From: Undibacterium piscinae | GTDB taxonomy: Bacteria > Pseudomonadota > Gammaproteobacteria > Burkholderiales > Burkholderiaceae_D | Direction: 5' to 3' | Length of the DNA stretch: 64,000 nt | Assembly: GCA_003970805.2 (NCBI GenBank) | Contig: CP051152.1 | Coordinates: 4,092,001 to 4,156,000 of the forward strand | Shown here: positions 37,374 to 45,541 of the stretch, in pieces | Position numbering within the stretch: position 1 is the first letter of the stretch | Layout of the letters: every line of letters begins with the position of its first letter | Notes under the pieces: model-generated | Told to the model about the DNA's origin: nothing | Databases searched by the model: none | The model's input: only the letters and a program-made list of their open reading frames with translations | Position numbers and translations under genes: made by a program

Positions 37374-38330
37374 ATGAGTACCGTACAGCACGATGTCGAT
37401 GAACGCACTAACTTGATTAGTTCAAATAAATTTGAGCTGTTGCTATTTAGATTGGGTGAGAGCGGTATTAGTGAACGTTCTGAATTGTTTGGCATTAACG
37501 TTTTTAAAGTGCGCGAGATTGTGGCTATGCCCGTCATCACTGCGGTAGCCGGTGCGCTTCCGCATAATCTTGGCGTGGTGAATTTACGCGGTCAGATTAT
37601 TCCTGTCATCGATTTGGCATCGGTAGTCGGCTGCAAACCAAAAACGGGTCTCAATATCATGCTGGTGACCGAGTTTGCACGCTCAACCCAGGGTTTTGCG
37701 GTGGAGTCGGTGGAAGAGATCGTCAGGCTCGAGTGGAGTCAGGTCTTATCGGCAGAAGCAAGTACCGCTGGCGGTATGGTGACCAGTATTGCGCGACTTG
37801 ATGGCGATGCGGAAAACACCCGCCTCGCGCAAGTTTTGGATGTAGAGCAGATATTGCGTCAAATGGCGCCAAAAGATATCAAGGATGTTGATTCTGAAAC
37901 CATAGGGGCGAAACTTGTGATCAAGCCCGGCTCGGTGATTCTGGCGGCAGACGATTCTGCAGTTGCCCGTGGTCTGATCGGACAGGCACTAGATGCGATC
38001 GGTGCACCCTACATCATGGCTAAGACCGGTAAAGAAGCGTGGGAGAAATTGCAGGCTATTTATGCTACGGCGCAAGCGGAAGGAAAAGATATCCGTGACA
38101 AAGTGGCGATGGTGCTGACTGATTTGGAAATGCCGGAAATGGACGGTTTTACCTTGACGCGCAATATCAAGCAAGACGAACGTTTTAAGGGAATGCCGGT
38201 AGTCATACATTCCTCATTAACCGGCTCTACCAATGAAGAGCATGTCAAGAGTGTTGGCGCTGATGCGTATGTCGCTAAATTTGTCGCCGAAGAGTTGGCC
38301 GCGACTATCCGCCGTGTAGTTGCGCATTAG
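37374..38330 (+). CDS. cheV: Chemotaxis coupling protein CheV
   Basis: A 318-residue hybrid of a CheW-like coupling domain and a receiver. The first part has GINVFKVREIVAMPVITAVA and GVVNLRGQIIPVIDLASVVG, the CheW core. The receiver starts at ILAADDSAVARGLIG with the phospho-acceptor aspartate in VLTDLEMPEMDGFTL. It couples chemoreceptors to CheA and may aid adaptation. No other chemotaxis gene adjoins it. The ATG at 37374 follows a GAGG ribosome site. Confidence 0.93.
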   Translation: MSTVQHDVDERTNLISSNKFELLLFRLGESGISERSELFGINVFKVREIVAMPVITAVAGALPHNLGVVNLRGQIIPVIDLASVVGCKPKTGLNIMLVTEFARSTQGFAVESVEEIVRLEWSQVLSAEASTAGGMVTSIARLDGDAENTRLAQVLDVEQILRQMAPKDIKDVDSETIGAKLVIKPGSVILAADDSAVARGLIGQALDAIGAPYIMAKTGKEAWEKLQAIYATAQAEGKDIRDKVAMVLTDLEMPEMDGFTLTRNIKQDERFKGMPVVIHSSLTGSTNEEHVKSVGADAYVAKFVAEELAATIRRVVAH

Positions 38331-38410
38331 TGTGACCATTCATCAGGGCATTAAAGCCGGGTTTAAAGTTGGATATTAAGTAAGATAGAAATAAGCAAAA
38401 AGGCAAGTAA

Positions 38411-38455
38411 AAATGAGGGGTGCGATTCAAATGAATCGCACCCCTCATTTTTTGT
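38411..38455 (+). terminator. Terminator after cheV
   Basis: A long perfect hairpin, AAATGAGGGGTGCGATTCA pairing with TGAATCGCACCCCTCATTT, followed by T run. It is symmetric and probably also ends the convergent secreted-protein gene. Confidence 0.95.
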
Positions 38456-38486
38456 CCTGAATCTAAAAATTATTCTGACTCTCTGT

Positions 38487-38957
38487 TTATTTTGCTATCC
38501 GTTGCCAGCCGGCAGGGCAGGTTCTGATGGCAGGATAGAATCCGTCTGGATTATGGCAGTAATACCAGTCATTGCCGCCGGTTTCCGGGTTTGCGGATGC
38601 TGGCTGCGATGGCGCCTGATACTGATTTTGATAGGAGCTGGAATAGTCTGGCTGTTGTACGTAAACGGTAGTTGGTGTCGGGCTAATGACGGTATTGACC
38701 ACCACTTCAGGATAGTAGTGGTAGGAATTTGAGTATGGGTAGTACGGCCGACCGTAATAGGAACCTGAATAGTAAGGTCTGGAGTAATAAGGTCGGGCAG
38801 AGTAAGGGGAGTAGTAGCCAGGAAAGGGTGCGATGCCTATACCTATGCCAAAGCTAACTCTGGGGCCGCGATATGAGTTTCCGTGTGCGGTGGCAGGAAT
38901 TGAACTTGCCGCCAGCATCAGGATCATCGTTGTCAGTATTAATTTCATCCGTTTCAT
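38487..38957 (-). CDS. Secreted Tyr/Pro/Ser-rich protein
   Basis: A 156-residue exported protein. The signal peptide (about 1-23, MKLILTTMILMLAASSIPA then TAHG) is followed by a low-complexity stretch with repeated RPYYS and YYGRPYY-like units. The C-terminal motif WYYCHNPDGFYPAIRTCPAGW holds two cysteines and is seen in many small proteobacterial envelope proteins of unknown role. The start at 38957 has a GAGG ribosome site; the longer frame from 38990 extends beyond it and is less likely. Confidence 0.75.
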   Translation of the reverse strand: MKRMKLILTTMILMLAASSIPATAHGNSYRGPRVSFGIGIGIAPFPGYYSPYSARPYYSRPYYSGSYYGRPYYPYSNSYHYYPEVVVNTVISPTPTTVYVQQPDYSSSYQNQYQAPSQPASANPETGGNDWYYCHNPDGFYPAIRTCPAGWQRIAK

Positions 38958-39104
38958 CGCACACCTCGCAGGAGAACATATATTTCTCAATTGGCAGTTA
39001 AATAATCTTCATCCTGGTCTTGCATCACGTTAACAAGACCTATCCTGAAAATTGGATAAGCATAGTAACATTTTAGGCCGGATATTTCGGTCTGGACGCT
39101 GCAA

Positions 39105-39677
39105 TTACATTGCGTTAGCGAAATCCCAGTTAACCAGGGACCAGAATGCTTCCAGGTATTTTGGACGCGCATTGCGGTAGTCGATGTAGTAAGCGTGTTC
39201 CCACAGATCGCAAGTGAGCAAAGGTGTGTCAGTTGTCGTCAGTGGTGTCGCTGCATTGGAAGTGTTGACGATGTCTAAAGTACCGTCAGCTTTTTTCACC
39301 AGCCAAGTCCAGCTAGAACCGAAATTGCCTACGCAAGATTTGGTGAAAGCGTCTTTGAATGCATCAAACGAACCCCATTTTGCATTGATCGCATCAGCGA
39401 TCGCACCAGTAGGAGCGCCGCCGCCGTTAGGCTTGAGGCCATTCCAGTAGAAAGTGTGATTCCAGATTTGCGCGGAATTATTGAATACGCCACCGGAAGA
39501 TTTTTTGACGATTTCTTCTAATGTGGAGTTCTCGAATTCTGTACCTTTGATCAGGTTGTTCAGATTCGTCACATAGGTCTGGTGATGCTTACCGTAGTGA
39601 TATTCCAGAGTTTCTTTGGAGATATGTGGCGCCAGAGCGTCCATTGCATAGGGCAGTGCCGGGAGGGTATGTTCCAT
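39105..39677 (-). CDS. sodB: Superoxide dismutase (Fe/Mn family)
   Basis: Cytoplasmic enzyme of 190 residues that dismutates superoxide. Metal ligands are in [29 protein letters not shown] and [20 protein letters not shown]. The motif [15 protein letters not shown] and [11 protein letters not shown] favour the iron form (SodB). It is followed on the same strand region by the secreted protein gene and precedes xseA in a conserved order (sodB-xseA-exbB). Confidence 0.95.
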   Translation of the reverse strand: MEHTLPALPYAMDALAPHISKETLEYHYGKHHQTYVTNLNNLIKGTEFENSTLEEIVKKSSGGVFNNSAQIWNHTFYWNGLKPNGGGAPTGAIADAINAKWGSFDAFKDAFTKSCVGNFGSSWTWLVKKADGTLDIVNTSNAATPLTTTDTPLLTCDLWEHAYYIDYRNARPKYLEAFWSLVNWDFANAM

Positions 39678-39834
39678 AGTGCATCCTTGTGTTTGATTTC
39701 GGTGGGCTTTCGTTCCAGATTTCTGAAACGGTTAATCAGCATTGTAAGCGTTTGCTGAAATGCTTGCAGCAATCCCTTAATTTTATGGCAGCGTCTGGCT
39801 TTTACCATCATTCAGTGTAGCTGCCATATGGAAA

Positions 39835-39870
39835 GAAGCCAGAAGCAGAAGCAGAAGCAGACGCAGACGC
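39835..39870. repeat. Short hexamer repeat tract (AGAAGC/AGACGC)
   Basis: About five imperfect copies of AGAAGC shading into AGACGC lie between the xseA stop and the sodB promoter region. Low-complexity, no assigned role. Confidence 0.7.
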
Positions 39871-39886
39871 GAACCGTGCGCTTGCC

Positions 39887-41257
39887 TTAGCCAGCCTCGC
39901 CAAGTGTGGTTTGCACGGTGCTGATTCCCAGTTCGGCGCTGTCGATGCCGGTACGCAGGTGTATCACGCTATTGGCCTTGATATCTTTACTCGAACGTAT
40001 CAGTTTGCCCTTATGGTCGCTCAGGATCGCATAGCCACGCTCGAGGGTTCTCTGCGGATTGAGTAACTCCAGTTGTGTCTGTAAATTGTCCAGCGTACGG
40101 CGGTTTTGTTGTAGCTGGCGCTGCGTGGCATCGGTAAGCCGACGCTGGGCAGCTTCAAGATGCAGGCGGGCGGTCGCGCAGTCTGGTCGTCTGGCGGCCA
40201 GACGCGCCTGCCATTGCCCGAGTATTGTCTGCGCCTGTTGTAGCGGCATATGGCTGGCATAGCGCAGGCGTTGTGAGCAATTTTGCAGTTGCAGGCGTTT
40301 GCCGGCAATCGCGGCCAGCGGGCTAAGCAGGCGGCGCGCAGACCAGTCCAGGGTTTGCGCCTGGTTTGTCAGTAGTCTTTGCATGCTGCGTTGCAAAGAG
40401 CTTTGGCTTTGCTTTAACTGCTCCAGCCAGTCGGCACGCGCGCTTGCCGCCAGTTCGGCCGCAGCGGTCGGGGTAGGGGCGCGCATGTCGGCGGCAAAGT
40501 CGGCAATCGTAAAGTCCGTCTCGTGCCCGACCCCGCTGATGACCGGCATGCTGCAATGGGCAATCGTACGCGCCACGATTTCAGCGTTAAACGACCACAG
40601 GTCCTCTATGCTGCCGCCGCCGCGACAAACCAGCAGTACATCACATTCTTCGCGGGCCGAGGCGGTGGCGATAGCTTGCGCGATTTTCTCCGCTGAGCCT
40701 TCACCTTGCACCGGAGTCGGATACAAAATCACTTCTATATGCGGTGCGCGCCGGTGCAAGGTCGTGAGTATGTCGCGTAAGGCCGCCGCCTGTGGGCTGG
40801 TGACTATTCCTATGCGTCGTACGAAGGCGGGAATGGTGCGTTTGTTGGCTGTGTCGAACAGGCCTTCACTGGCTAGCCGCGCCTTGAGTTGTAAAAAAGC
40901 TTCATACAGGTTGCCGACCCCGGCCCGGCGTATCGCTTCCACGTTGATCTGATAATCGCCGCGCGGCGCATACAGGCTCACCAGCGCGCGCACTTCCACC
41001 TTATCGCCTTCGCGCGGGGCAAAATCGGCATATTGGGCACGCCCGCGAAACATCACCGCCTTCACCTGCGCCGCGCTGTCTTTCAGGGTGAAATACCAAT
41101 GTCCCGATGCGGCGCGGGTGAAATTGGAAATCTCTCCGGAAACCCAGGTCAGCGGGATGTTGCGCTCCAGAAGTTGCGCAACCGCTTGGTTGAGCGCGGA
41201 GACTGTGATGACAGAGCCGGTGGCAATTGGGTTAGTCAAACGGGATTGAGGAATCAT
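39887..41257 (-). CDS. xseA: Exodeoxyribonuclease VII large subunit
   Basis: Catalytic subunit of ExoVII, which degrades single-stranded DNA. The 456 residues begin with an OB-fold domain ([20 protein letters not shown], then [20 protein letters not shown]). The nuclease core has [36 protein letters not shown] and [20 protein letters not shown]. The C-terminal half is a long coiled coil. It is divergent from exbB, with the large repeat array between them. Confidence 0.95.
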   Translation of the reverse strand: MIPQSRLTNPIATGSVITVSALNQAVAQLLERNIPLTWVSGEISNFTRAASGHWYFTLKDSAAQVKAVMFRGRAQYADFAPREGDKVEVRALVSLYAPRGDYQINVEAIRRAGVGNLYEAFLQLKARLASEGLFDTANKRTIPAFVRRIGIVTSPQAAALRDILTTLHRRAPHIEVILYPTPVQGEGSAEKIAQAIATASAREECDVLLVCRGGGSIEDLWSFNAEIVARTIAHCSMPVISGVGHETDFTIADFAADMRAPTPTAAAELAASARADWLEQLKQSQSSLQRSMQRLLTNQAQTLDWSARRLLSPLAAIAGKRLQLQNCSQRLRYASHMPLQQAQTILGQWQARLAARRPDCATARLHLEAAQRRLTDATQRQLQQNRRTLDNLQTQLELLNPQRTLERGYAILSDHKGKLIRSSKDIKANSVIHLRTGIDSAELGISTVQTTLGEAG

Positions 41258-41423
41258 AAGGGCTGTAGGGCTAAAAGCTGTCCACAGAAGCGTGGAATGG
41301 CCGCCAGAATGTCATTAAGCCCGGCTGATGTCAAAAAAAATCTGGATATTTTATGTAAGTGCTTGATTTTTATAGTAGAAGTTATTCTGCCTATCGTTTT
41401 GGCAGGACTATAAATGCCTTATG

Positions 41424-41488
41424 AATCAAGGACTTCGGGGTGCTGAAAGTTACTTATGCACAAACTTATCCACAAAATCTGTGGAAAA
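41424..41488 (+). promoter_or_regulatory. Array unit 1
   Basis: IHF-like site 41424-41436 (one mismatch at the last base), consensus DnaA boxes TTATGCACA (41454) and TTATCCACA (41466), and inverted box TGTGGAAAA (41480). All three nonamers fit TTWTNCACA, the best set in the array. Confidence 0.85.
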
Positions 41489-41562
41489 TCTGAACTTGGG
41501 ATGCGTGGCAATAGCGGTTTGTGCGCTGCCATATTTAGTGGCAGATAGGAAATATTGAGTAA

Positions 41563-41626
41563 AATCAATAGCTTAGTTTTGTTTGTAAGGCTTGCACACA
41601 ATCTTATCCACAAAATATGTGTAGAA
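41563..41626 (+). promoter_or_regulatory. Array unit 2
   Basis: Perfect IHF match AATCAATAGCTTA (41563), nonamers TTGCACACA (41592) and TTATCCACA (41604), inverted TGTGTAGAA (41618). An extra reversed near-box TGTGGATAT lies at 41636. Confidence 0.85.
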
Positions 41627-41732
41627 ATTCCTGTCTGTGGATATGTTACTTGCTGTTATCTTAATTTTTTTATCGGAAAGGGTAAAAAACCTAGGCTGCC
41701 TAAATAGTTTGCATGAGATAAAAAATTATTTA

Positions 41733-41796
41733 AATCAATTACTTAGCCTGATCTAATGGGCTTCTTCACAATGTTATCCACAAAATATGTGTAGAA
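41733..41796 (+). promoter_or_regulatory. Array unit 3
   Basis: Perfect IHF match AATCAATTACTTA (41733), nonamers TTCTTCACA (41762) and TTATCCACA (41774), inverted TGTGTAGAA (41788), and a reversed near-box TGTGGATAT at 41798. Confidence 0.85.
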
Positions 41797-41901
41797 CTGT
41801 GGATATATGCTATTTGGGCTTTAAAACTTTCTTTTAATTATTTAAATCATATAAAACCGCGCTCTTGCCACTTTCTTGAGCAGGACTGTAATTTTCAATG
41901 A

Positions 41902-41965
41902 AATCATGGACTTAGGGATTGCAGCATCGCTTGTACACAATCTTGTCCACAAAATGTGTGCAGAA
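41902..41965 (+). promoter_or_regulatory. Array unit 4
   Basis: IHF-like AATCATGGACTTA (41902, one mismatch), nonamers TTGTACACA (41931) and TTGTCCACA (41943), inverted TGTGCAGAA (41957). A further near-box TCATCCACA is at 42005. Confidence 0.8.
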
Positions 41966-42072
41966 AAAAGAGATACTTGCAAACGGGAGTGCCGATTTTT
42001 ACGCTCATCCACAAATGAGAGTGCGGGGTTTTTAGCTGCCTATTTTGGTGGCACTCTTAAAATAGTCAATTA

Positions 42073-42136
42073 AATCAATCGCTTAGTTAGTAAGCGGGGG
42101 CTTGTGCACAATCTTGTCCACATAATATGTGCAGAA
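42073..42136 (+). promoter_or_regulatory. Array unit 5
   Basis: Perfect IHF match AATCAATCGCTTA (42073), nonamers TTGTGCACA (42102) and TTGTCCACA (42114), inverted TGTGCAGAA (42128). Confidence 0.85.
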
Positions 42137-42408
42137 TGTGTGTCGATGACCAGTCATCCTGCGATGCACTGGTTCGCGCAAGCTCAAAAAGGGTTTTGAT
42201 TTTTTTTTTCACGATTAAACGCATATCGTGGATTTTCTATGCCCCGATGTTTGTTGGTGCTGCTTGATGTTGGTTGGTGTTGTGCAGAAAATGCTTTTTT
42301 ATTCAATTTAGTGAGAAACACTATCTTTGGCCGGCCCTTGGCAAAAAAACGGCGAAGCTAAAAGGCCGCTATTGCCTGATTATTGTGCAGAGGTATTTTA
42401 TTGAATGA

Positions 42409-42472
42409 AATCAATTGCTTAGTGTTTTAGTTAAGGCTTGCACACAATCTTATCCACATTAGCTGTGCAGAA
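42409..42472 (+). promoter_or_regulatory. Array unit 6
   Basis: Perfect IHF match AATCAATTGCTTA (42409), nonamers TTGCACACA (42438) and TTATCCACA (42450), inverted TGTGCAGAA (42464). Confidence 0.85.
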
Positions 42473-42578
42473 AAAAGGCGCGGAAGTATAAAAAATGCTT
42501 TTTTAATAGTTTTTTGAGCCGGGTCAGCTCGTTTCCGGCCTCTGCCTATTTTCTTTGCACTTGATGTTTTATCTTTAA

Positions 42579-42642
42579 AATCAATCGCTTAGTTTTAACT
42601 CCAGCACTTCCTAACAATGTTATCCACAATTAATGTGCGAAA
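42579..42642 (+). promoter_or_regulatory. Array unit 7
   Basis: Perfect IHF match AATCAATCGCTTA (42579), weak nonamer TTCCTAACA (42608), consensus TTATCCACA (42620), degraded inverted TGTGCGAAA (42634), and an extra TTATGCACG at 42651. Confidence 0.82.
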
Positions 42643-42747
42643 CTATGAAGTTATGCACGAAAGCATAAACTTGCCTGGTTTTTAGCCTGGGAAAGAGTCG
42701 GAATGCTGCTGTGCCACATTCTTGAGCAGCCATCTGATAGTGATTAA

Positions 42748-42811
42748 AATCAATGACTTAAGGCATTTTTTTGCGTTTGTACACAATATTGTCCACATAT
42801 TATGTGTAGAA
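42748..42811 (+). promoter_or_regulatory. Array unit 8
   Basis: Perfect IHF match AATCAATGACTTA (42748), nonamers TTGTACACA (42777) and TTGTCCACA (42789), inverted TGTGTAGAA (42803). Confidence 0.85.
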
Positions 42812-42918
42812 CATTGGGTGTTTTTATCTGGTATAGAGGTAGTCGCTATGGCATTGCATTTGGACTATGAGCGGTAGTGCGCTGAGTAATTCTTTGGCAT
42901 GGGGATTACTTCTTTTAG

Positions 42919-42982
42919 AATCAATGACTTACCTTTGTTTTTGTAAGATATCCACAGTTTTTCACACAGAATTTGTGTAAAA
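42919..42982 (+). promoter_or_regulatory. Array unit 9
   Basis: Perfect IHF match AATCAATGACTTA (42919). The nonamers ATATCCACA (42948) and TTTTTCACA (42958) are shifted relative to other units, yet the inverted TGTGTAAAA (42974) keeps its usual 55-bp distance from the IHF site. Confidence 0.8.
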
Positions 42983-43122
42983 CATCCTGATTTGCTGTGT
43001 GCGAGTCGCTGGAAGTAAGGCACCCTAAAATTTCCGGTGATTTCAATCGCAGCCACTTGCTCATAGAGACACACTGCGCTACATTGCGGGGTTAGATTCA
43101 CACCCCTCTTTAGGAGTTTCAT

Positions 43123-43728
43123 TTGTTCGCCATTATTCAAGCTGCTGGTTGGCCTATCTATTTTTTACTCATCGCCTCGATTATTGCGCTGGCATTGATA
43201 CTTGAACGTACTTTGTCTCTGCGACGTGAGCGCATACTGCCGAAAACCTTGCTCGATGAGGTTATTCGCGTCTACCACTCAGGCAAAATCAAGCAGGAAG
43301 TGATAGACCAGCTTGCCGGTAATTCGCCTTTGGGAAAAGTGTTGGCGGCCGGATTGCGCAATGTTGACGCGCCGCGCGAAGTCATGAAGGAATCGATAGA
43401 GGAAGCCGGACGCGGCGTTGCGCATGAGCTGGAGCGTTTCCTGACAACGCTGGGTACGATCGCCTCGCTGGCGCCGTTGATGGGCTTGTTCGGTACGGTG
43501 GTGGGGATGATAGAAATTTTTGGCTCCCAGACTTCTTCTGGCGCCAACCCGGCACAACTGGCGCATGGTATTTCCGTGGCCTTGTACAACACTGGCTTTG
43601 GTTTGCTGATCGCTATGCCAGCCTTGATTTTTTACCGTCATTTCCGCGCACTGGTTGATACCCTGGTGGTCGATATGGAACAACAGGCGGTAAAGTTTGT
43701 CGATACTGTTCACAGCGCGAGAAAATAA
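43123..43728 (+). CDS. exbB: ExbB/TolQ/MotA-family proton channel protein
   Basis: Inner-membrane protein of 201 residues that uses the proton gradient to drive TonB- or Tol-type work. The first helix (YFLLIASIIALALILERTLS) and the two later ones carry the family signature LGTIASLAPLMGLFGTVVGM and NTGFGLLIAMPALIFYRHF. A TTG start after TTTAGGAG is used. It is followed by exbD with 1 bp between stop and start. No tonB is adjacent, as in the conserved Burkholderiales exbB-exbD-lpxK-kdsB-adk cluster. Confidence 0.9.
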   Translation: MFAIIQAAGWPIYFLLIASIIALALILERTLSLRRERILPKTLLDEVIRVYHSGKIKQEVIDQLAGNSPLGKVLAAGLRNVDAPREVMKESIEEAGRGVAHELERFLTTLGTIASLAPLMGLFGTVVGMIEIFGSQTSSGANPAQLAHGISVALYNTGFGLLIAMPALIFYRHFRALVDTLVVDMEQQAVKFVDTVHSARK

Positions 43729-43729
43729 G

Positions 43730-44179
43730 ATGAATTTTCGCAAAGGCAAGGGCAGGGAAGACCCCGAGATTAACCTGATTCCTTTTATCGACGTGTTGTT
43801 GGTGATTTTGATTTTTCTGATGGTAACGACCACTTACAGTCGTTTTACCGAGCTACAGATCACATTGCCAACGGCAGACGCAGAAAAAGCGCAGGATAAG
43901 CCGAATCAAATCGAGATCGGCATTGATGCGCAGGGACGTTACAAGATCAATAACCAGGCAGTGTCATTTCTCGATACCGCAACCCTGGCGAATGATCTTA
44001 AGCAGGCTGCCGGTGCCATGGATGCCGCTAAAGATGGCGCGCAGCATGATCCTATCGTCATCATTAACGCTGATCGTGCCGCTACGCATCAGTCAGTGAT
44101 TGATGTTCTGGAAGCGGCGCGCGTGGCCGGACTGGCGAAAGTCACTTTCGCGGCGCAAGCCTCGGGTAAATCCAGGTAA
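43730..44179 (+). CDS. exbD: ExbD/TolR-family protein
   Basis: A 149-residue partner of ExbB with one N-terminal helix. The key motif INLIPFIDVLLVILIFLMVT contains the aspartate (about D25) that carries protons in this family. The periplasmic domain has a typical C-terminal end, VIDVLEAARVAGLAKVTFAA. It starts at the ATG 1 bp after exbB. The longer frame overlapping exbB is not used. Confidence 0.92.
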   Translation: MNFRKGKGREDPEINLIPFIDVLLVILIFLMVTTTYSRFTELQITLPTADAEKAQDKPNQIEIGIDAQGRYKINNQAVSFLDTATLANDLKQAAGAMDAAKDGAQHDPIVIINADRAATHQSVIDVLEAARVAGLAKVTFAAQASGKSR

Positions 44180-44340
44180 GTCCGGGTAAATCTCAGCTAA
44201 ATCTTAGTGTAATCTCAGGGGAGTATGGACGTATGCTGCCCTGAGACGCCCTACTAATATGCGCCTCTCAATGTAATTTTTGATACTAGGTGGGAGTATA
44301 ATGTGCTCCCCGTAGTTTTCATTTATCCGGAGTATTTTTC

Positions 44341-45354
44341 TTGCGTGCTCTTCTCGAAGCAGCTTTACTACGTGCTTGGTTGAGGCGCGGCTTGCTGGCC
44401 TGTTTGCTATGGCCGGTTTCCAAGCTGTTTCAACTGATCATACAATTTCGCCTTGGGCTGATCATGCTCGGCTATAAGCGCCAGACGCGGCTGGACGTGC
44501 CTGTGATTGTGGTCGGCAATATTTTTCTCGGCGGCACCGGCAAGACGCCATTGGTGATCTGGCTGGCGCAACAATTAAAGCGGGCGGGTAAAACGCCGGG
44601 CGTGATTTCGCGCGGCTATGGCGCTAGCGCTGAAACCATTTCTGAAGTACGGCCCGATTCACTGGCCAGCGTGGTCGGTGATGAGCCTTTGCTGATCGCC
44701 TTGCGCGGCGCTTGCCCGGTGATGGTCGGGCGCGACCGGGTAGCCGCGGCACGTGCCTTGCTGGCCGCTTACCCCGCTACCGATGTGATTATTTCTGATG
44801 ACGGTTTGCAGCACTACGCGCTGGCACGTGATGTCGAGATATTGATGTTCGATCAGCGCGGCGTGGGCAATGGCTGGTTGTTGCCGGCCGGCCCCTTGCG
44901 CGAACCGGTTCAGCGGCGCCGTGACTTTACCGTGCTCAATGCACCGGCGGGGGTAGCGGTTGCCGGCATCCATGAAAATGCGATGCGTATGCAGTTGGTG
45001 CCCGATAAGCTGTTTTGTTTGAGTGCTCCCGGCCAGACGACGAGCTTGGCGCAGCTTGCCGGGCAACGGATTACGGCGGCGGCGGGAATTGGCCATCCGC
45101 AACGCTATTTTGCGATGTTGCGCGCAGCCGGATTGCAGTTTGCCGAGCTTGCCTTGAATGACCATCATGCCTTTTCGGCGGAGTCTTTTCGCAATGTTGA
45201 TGCTGATATCATCCTGATCACTGAAAAGGATGCAGTAAAATGTCGCCAGATAGCCGAACTGCGAAATGACGCGCGCATCTGGGTAGTGCCAGTGAGCGCA
45301 CAACTTGACGCCGGTTTTTTGGCGCAACTACTTACTATGATTTCGGAGAAATAA
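44341..45354 (+). CDS. lpxK: Tetraacyldisaccharide 4'-kinase
   Basis: Phosphorylates the 4' position of the lipid A precursor at the inner membrane. The 337-residue product has the P-loop [19 protein letters not shown], then [30 protein letters not shown] and [18 protein letters not shown]. These fit LpxK throughout. A TTG start (MRALLEAAL) after CGGAG is used. It precedes the kdsB genes, linking lipid A and KDO synthesis. Confidence 0.93.
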   Translation: MRALLEAALLRAWLRRGLLACLLWPVSKLFQLIIQFRLGLIMLGYKRQTRLDVPVIVVGNIFLGGTGKTPLVIWLAQQLKRAGKTPGVISRGYGASAETISEVRPDSLASVVGDEPLLIALRGACPVMVGRDRVAAARALLAAYPATDVIISDDGLQHYALARDVEILMFDQRGVGNGWLLPAGPLREPVQRRRDFTVLNAPAGVAVAGIHENAMRMQLVPDKLFCLSAPGQTTSLAQLAGQRITAAAGIGHPQRYFAMLRAAGLQFAELALNDHHAFSAESFRNVDADIILITEKDAVKCRQIAELRNDARIWVVPVSAQLDAGFLAQLLTMISEK

Positions 45355-45355
45355 T

Positions 45356-45538
45356 ATGGACGCACGCTTGCTGGATATTTTGGTTTGTCCTTTGTGCAAG
45401 GGACCGCTGGTATATGACAAGACCGCGCAAGAATTGGTATGCAATGCCGATGCGCTGGCTTACCCGATACGTGATGGAATTCCTATTATGTGGGCGGATC
45501 AGGCCCGCAGTCTGGCGGCCACTGAACGGGCGAAGTAA
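45356..45538 (+). CDS. Trm112-family zinc-ribbon-like protein (YcaR)
   Basis: A 60-residue protein starting [20 protein letters not shown], with the Cys pair CPLC and then a later cysteine in [20 protein letters not shown]. This is the Trm112/YcaR family, commonly between lpxK and kdsB. The role in bacteria is poorly known; it may be a small partner for other enzymes. It begins 2 bp after lpxK. Confidence 0.88.
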   Translation: MDARLLDILVCPLCKGPLVYDKTAQELVCNADALAYPIRDGIPIMWADQARSLAATERAK

Positions 45539-45541
45539 GCG

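Larger units (their letters stand above)
41424..42982 (+). repeat. Tandem array of composite IHF-DnaA-box units (about 170-bp period)
   Basis: Nine units, all in the same orientation, fill the 1.86-kb xseA/exbB gap. Each has an IHF-consensus match (WATCAANNNNTTR), then two direct DnaA-like nonamers 12 bp apart and an inverted nonamer 14 bp after the second. The central nonamers start at 41466, 41604, 41774, 41943, 42114, 42450, 42620, 42789 and about 42958. Spacings are 138, 170, 169, 171, 336, 170, 169 and 169; 336 is two periods with a decayed unit near 42281. In seven units the distance from ATCAA to the central nonamer is exactly 40 bp. Filler between cores is homologous but diverged (for example TTGAGCAG before units 4 and 8). 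No real gene is present. Known precedent: oriC, datA and DARS sites use DnaA plus IHF. Confidence 0.9.

Noticed and set aside
40299..40952. 217-residue plus-strand frame over xseA
   Set aside because: It is antisense to a complete exonuclease VII subunit; Ser/Arg/Ala-rich low-complexity composition is typical of shadow frames.
41876..42073. Open frames inside the repeat array (41876-42073 plus; 42865-43140 minus; 41419-41613 minus)
   Set aside because: They have no family resemblance or ribosome sites and run across the conserved IHF/DnaA cores, so they are chance frames.
41421..42983. CRISPR array
   Set aside because: The repeated part is not identical between units, the period is about 170 bp rather than 60-75 bp, and no cas gene is present.
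41258..43122. Integrated plasmid origin with iterons
   Set aside because: No rep, par or mobilisation gene flanks the array and the neighbouring genes keep a conserved chromosomal order; considered but not favoured.
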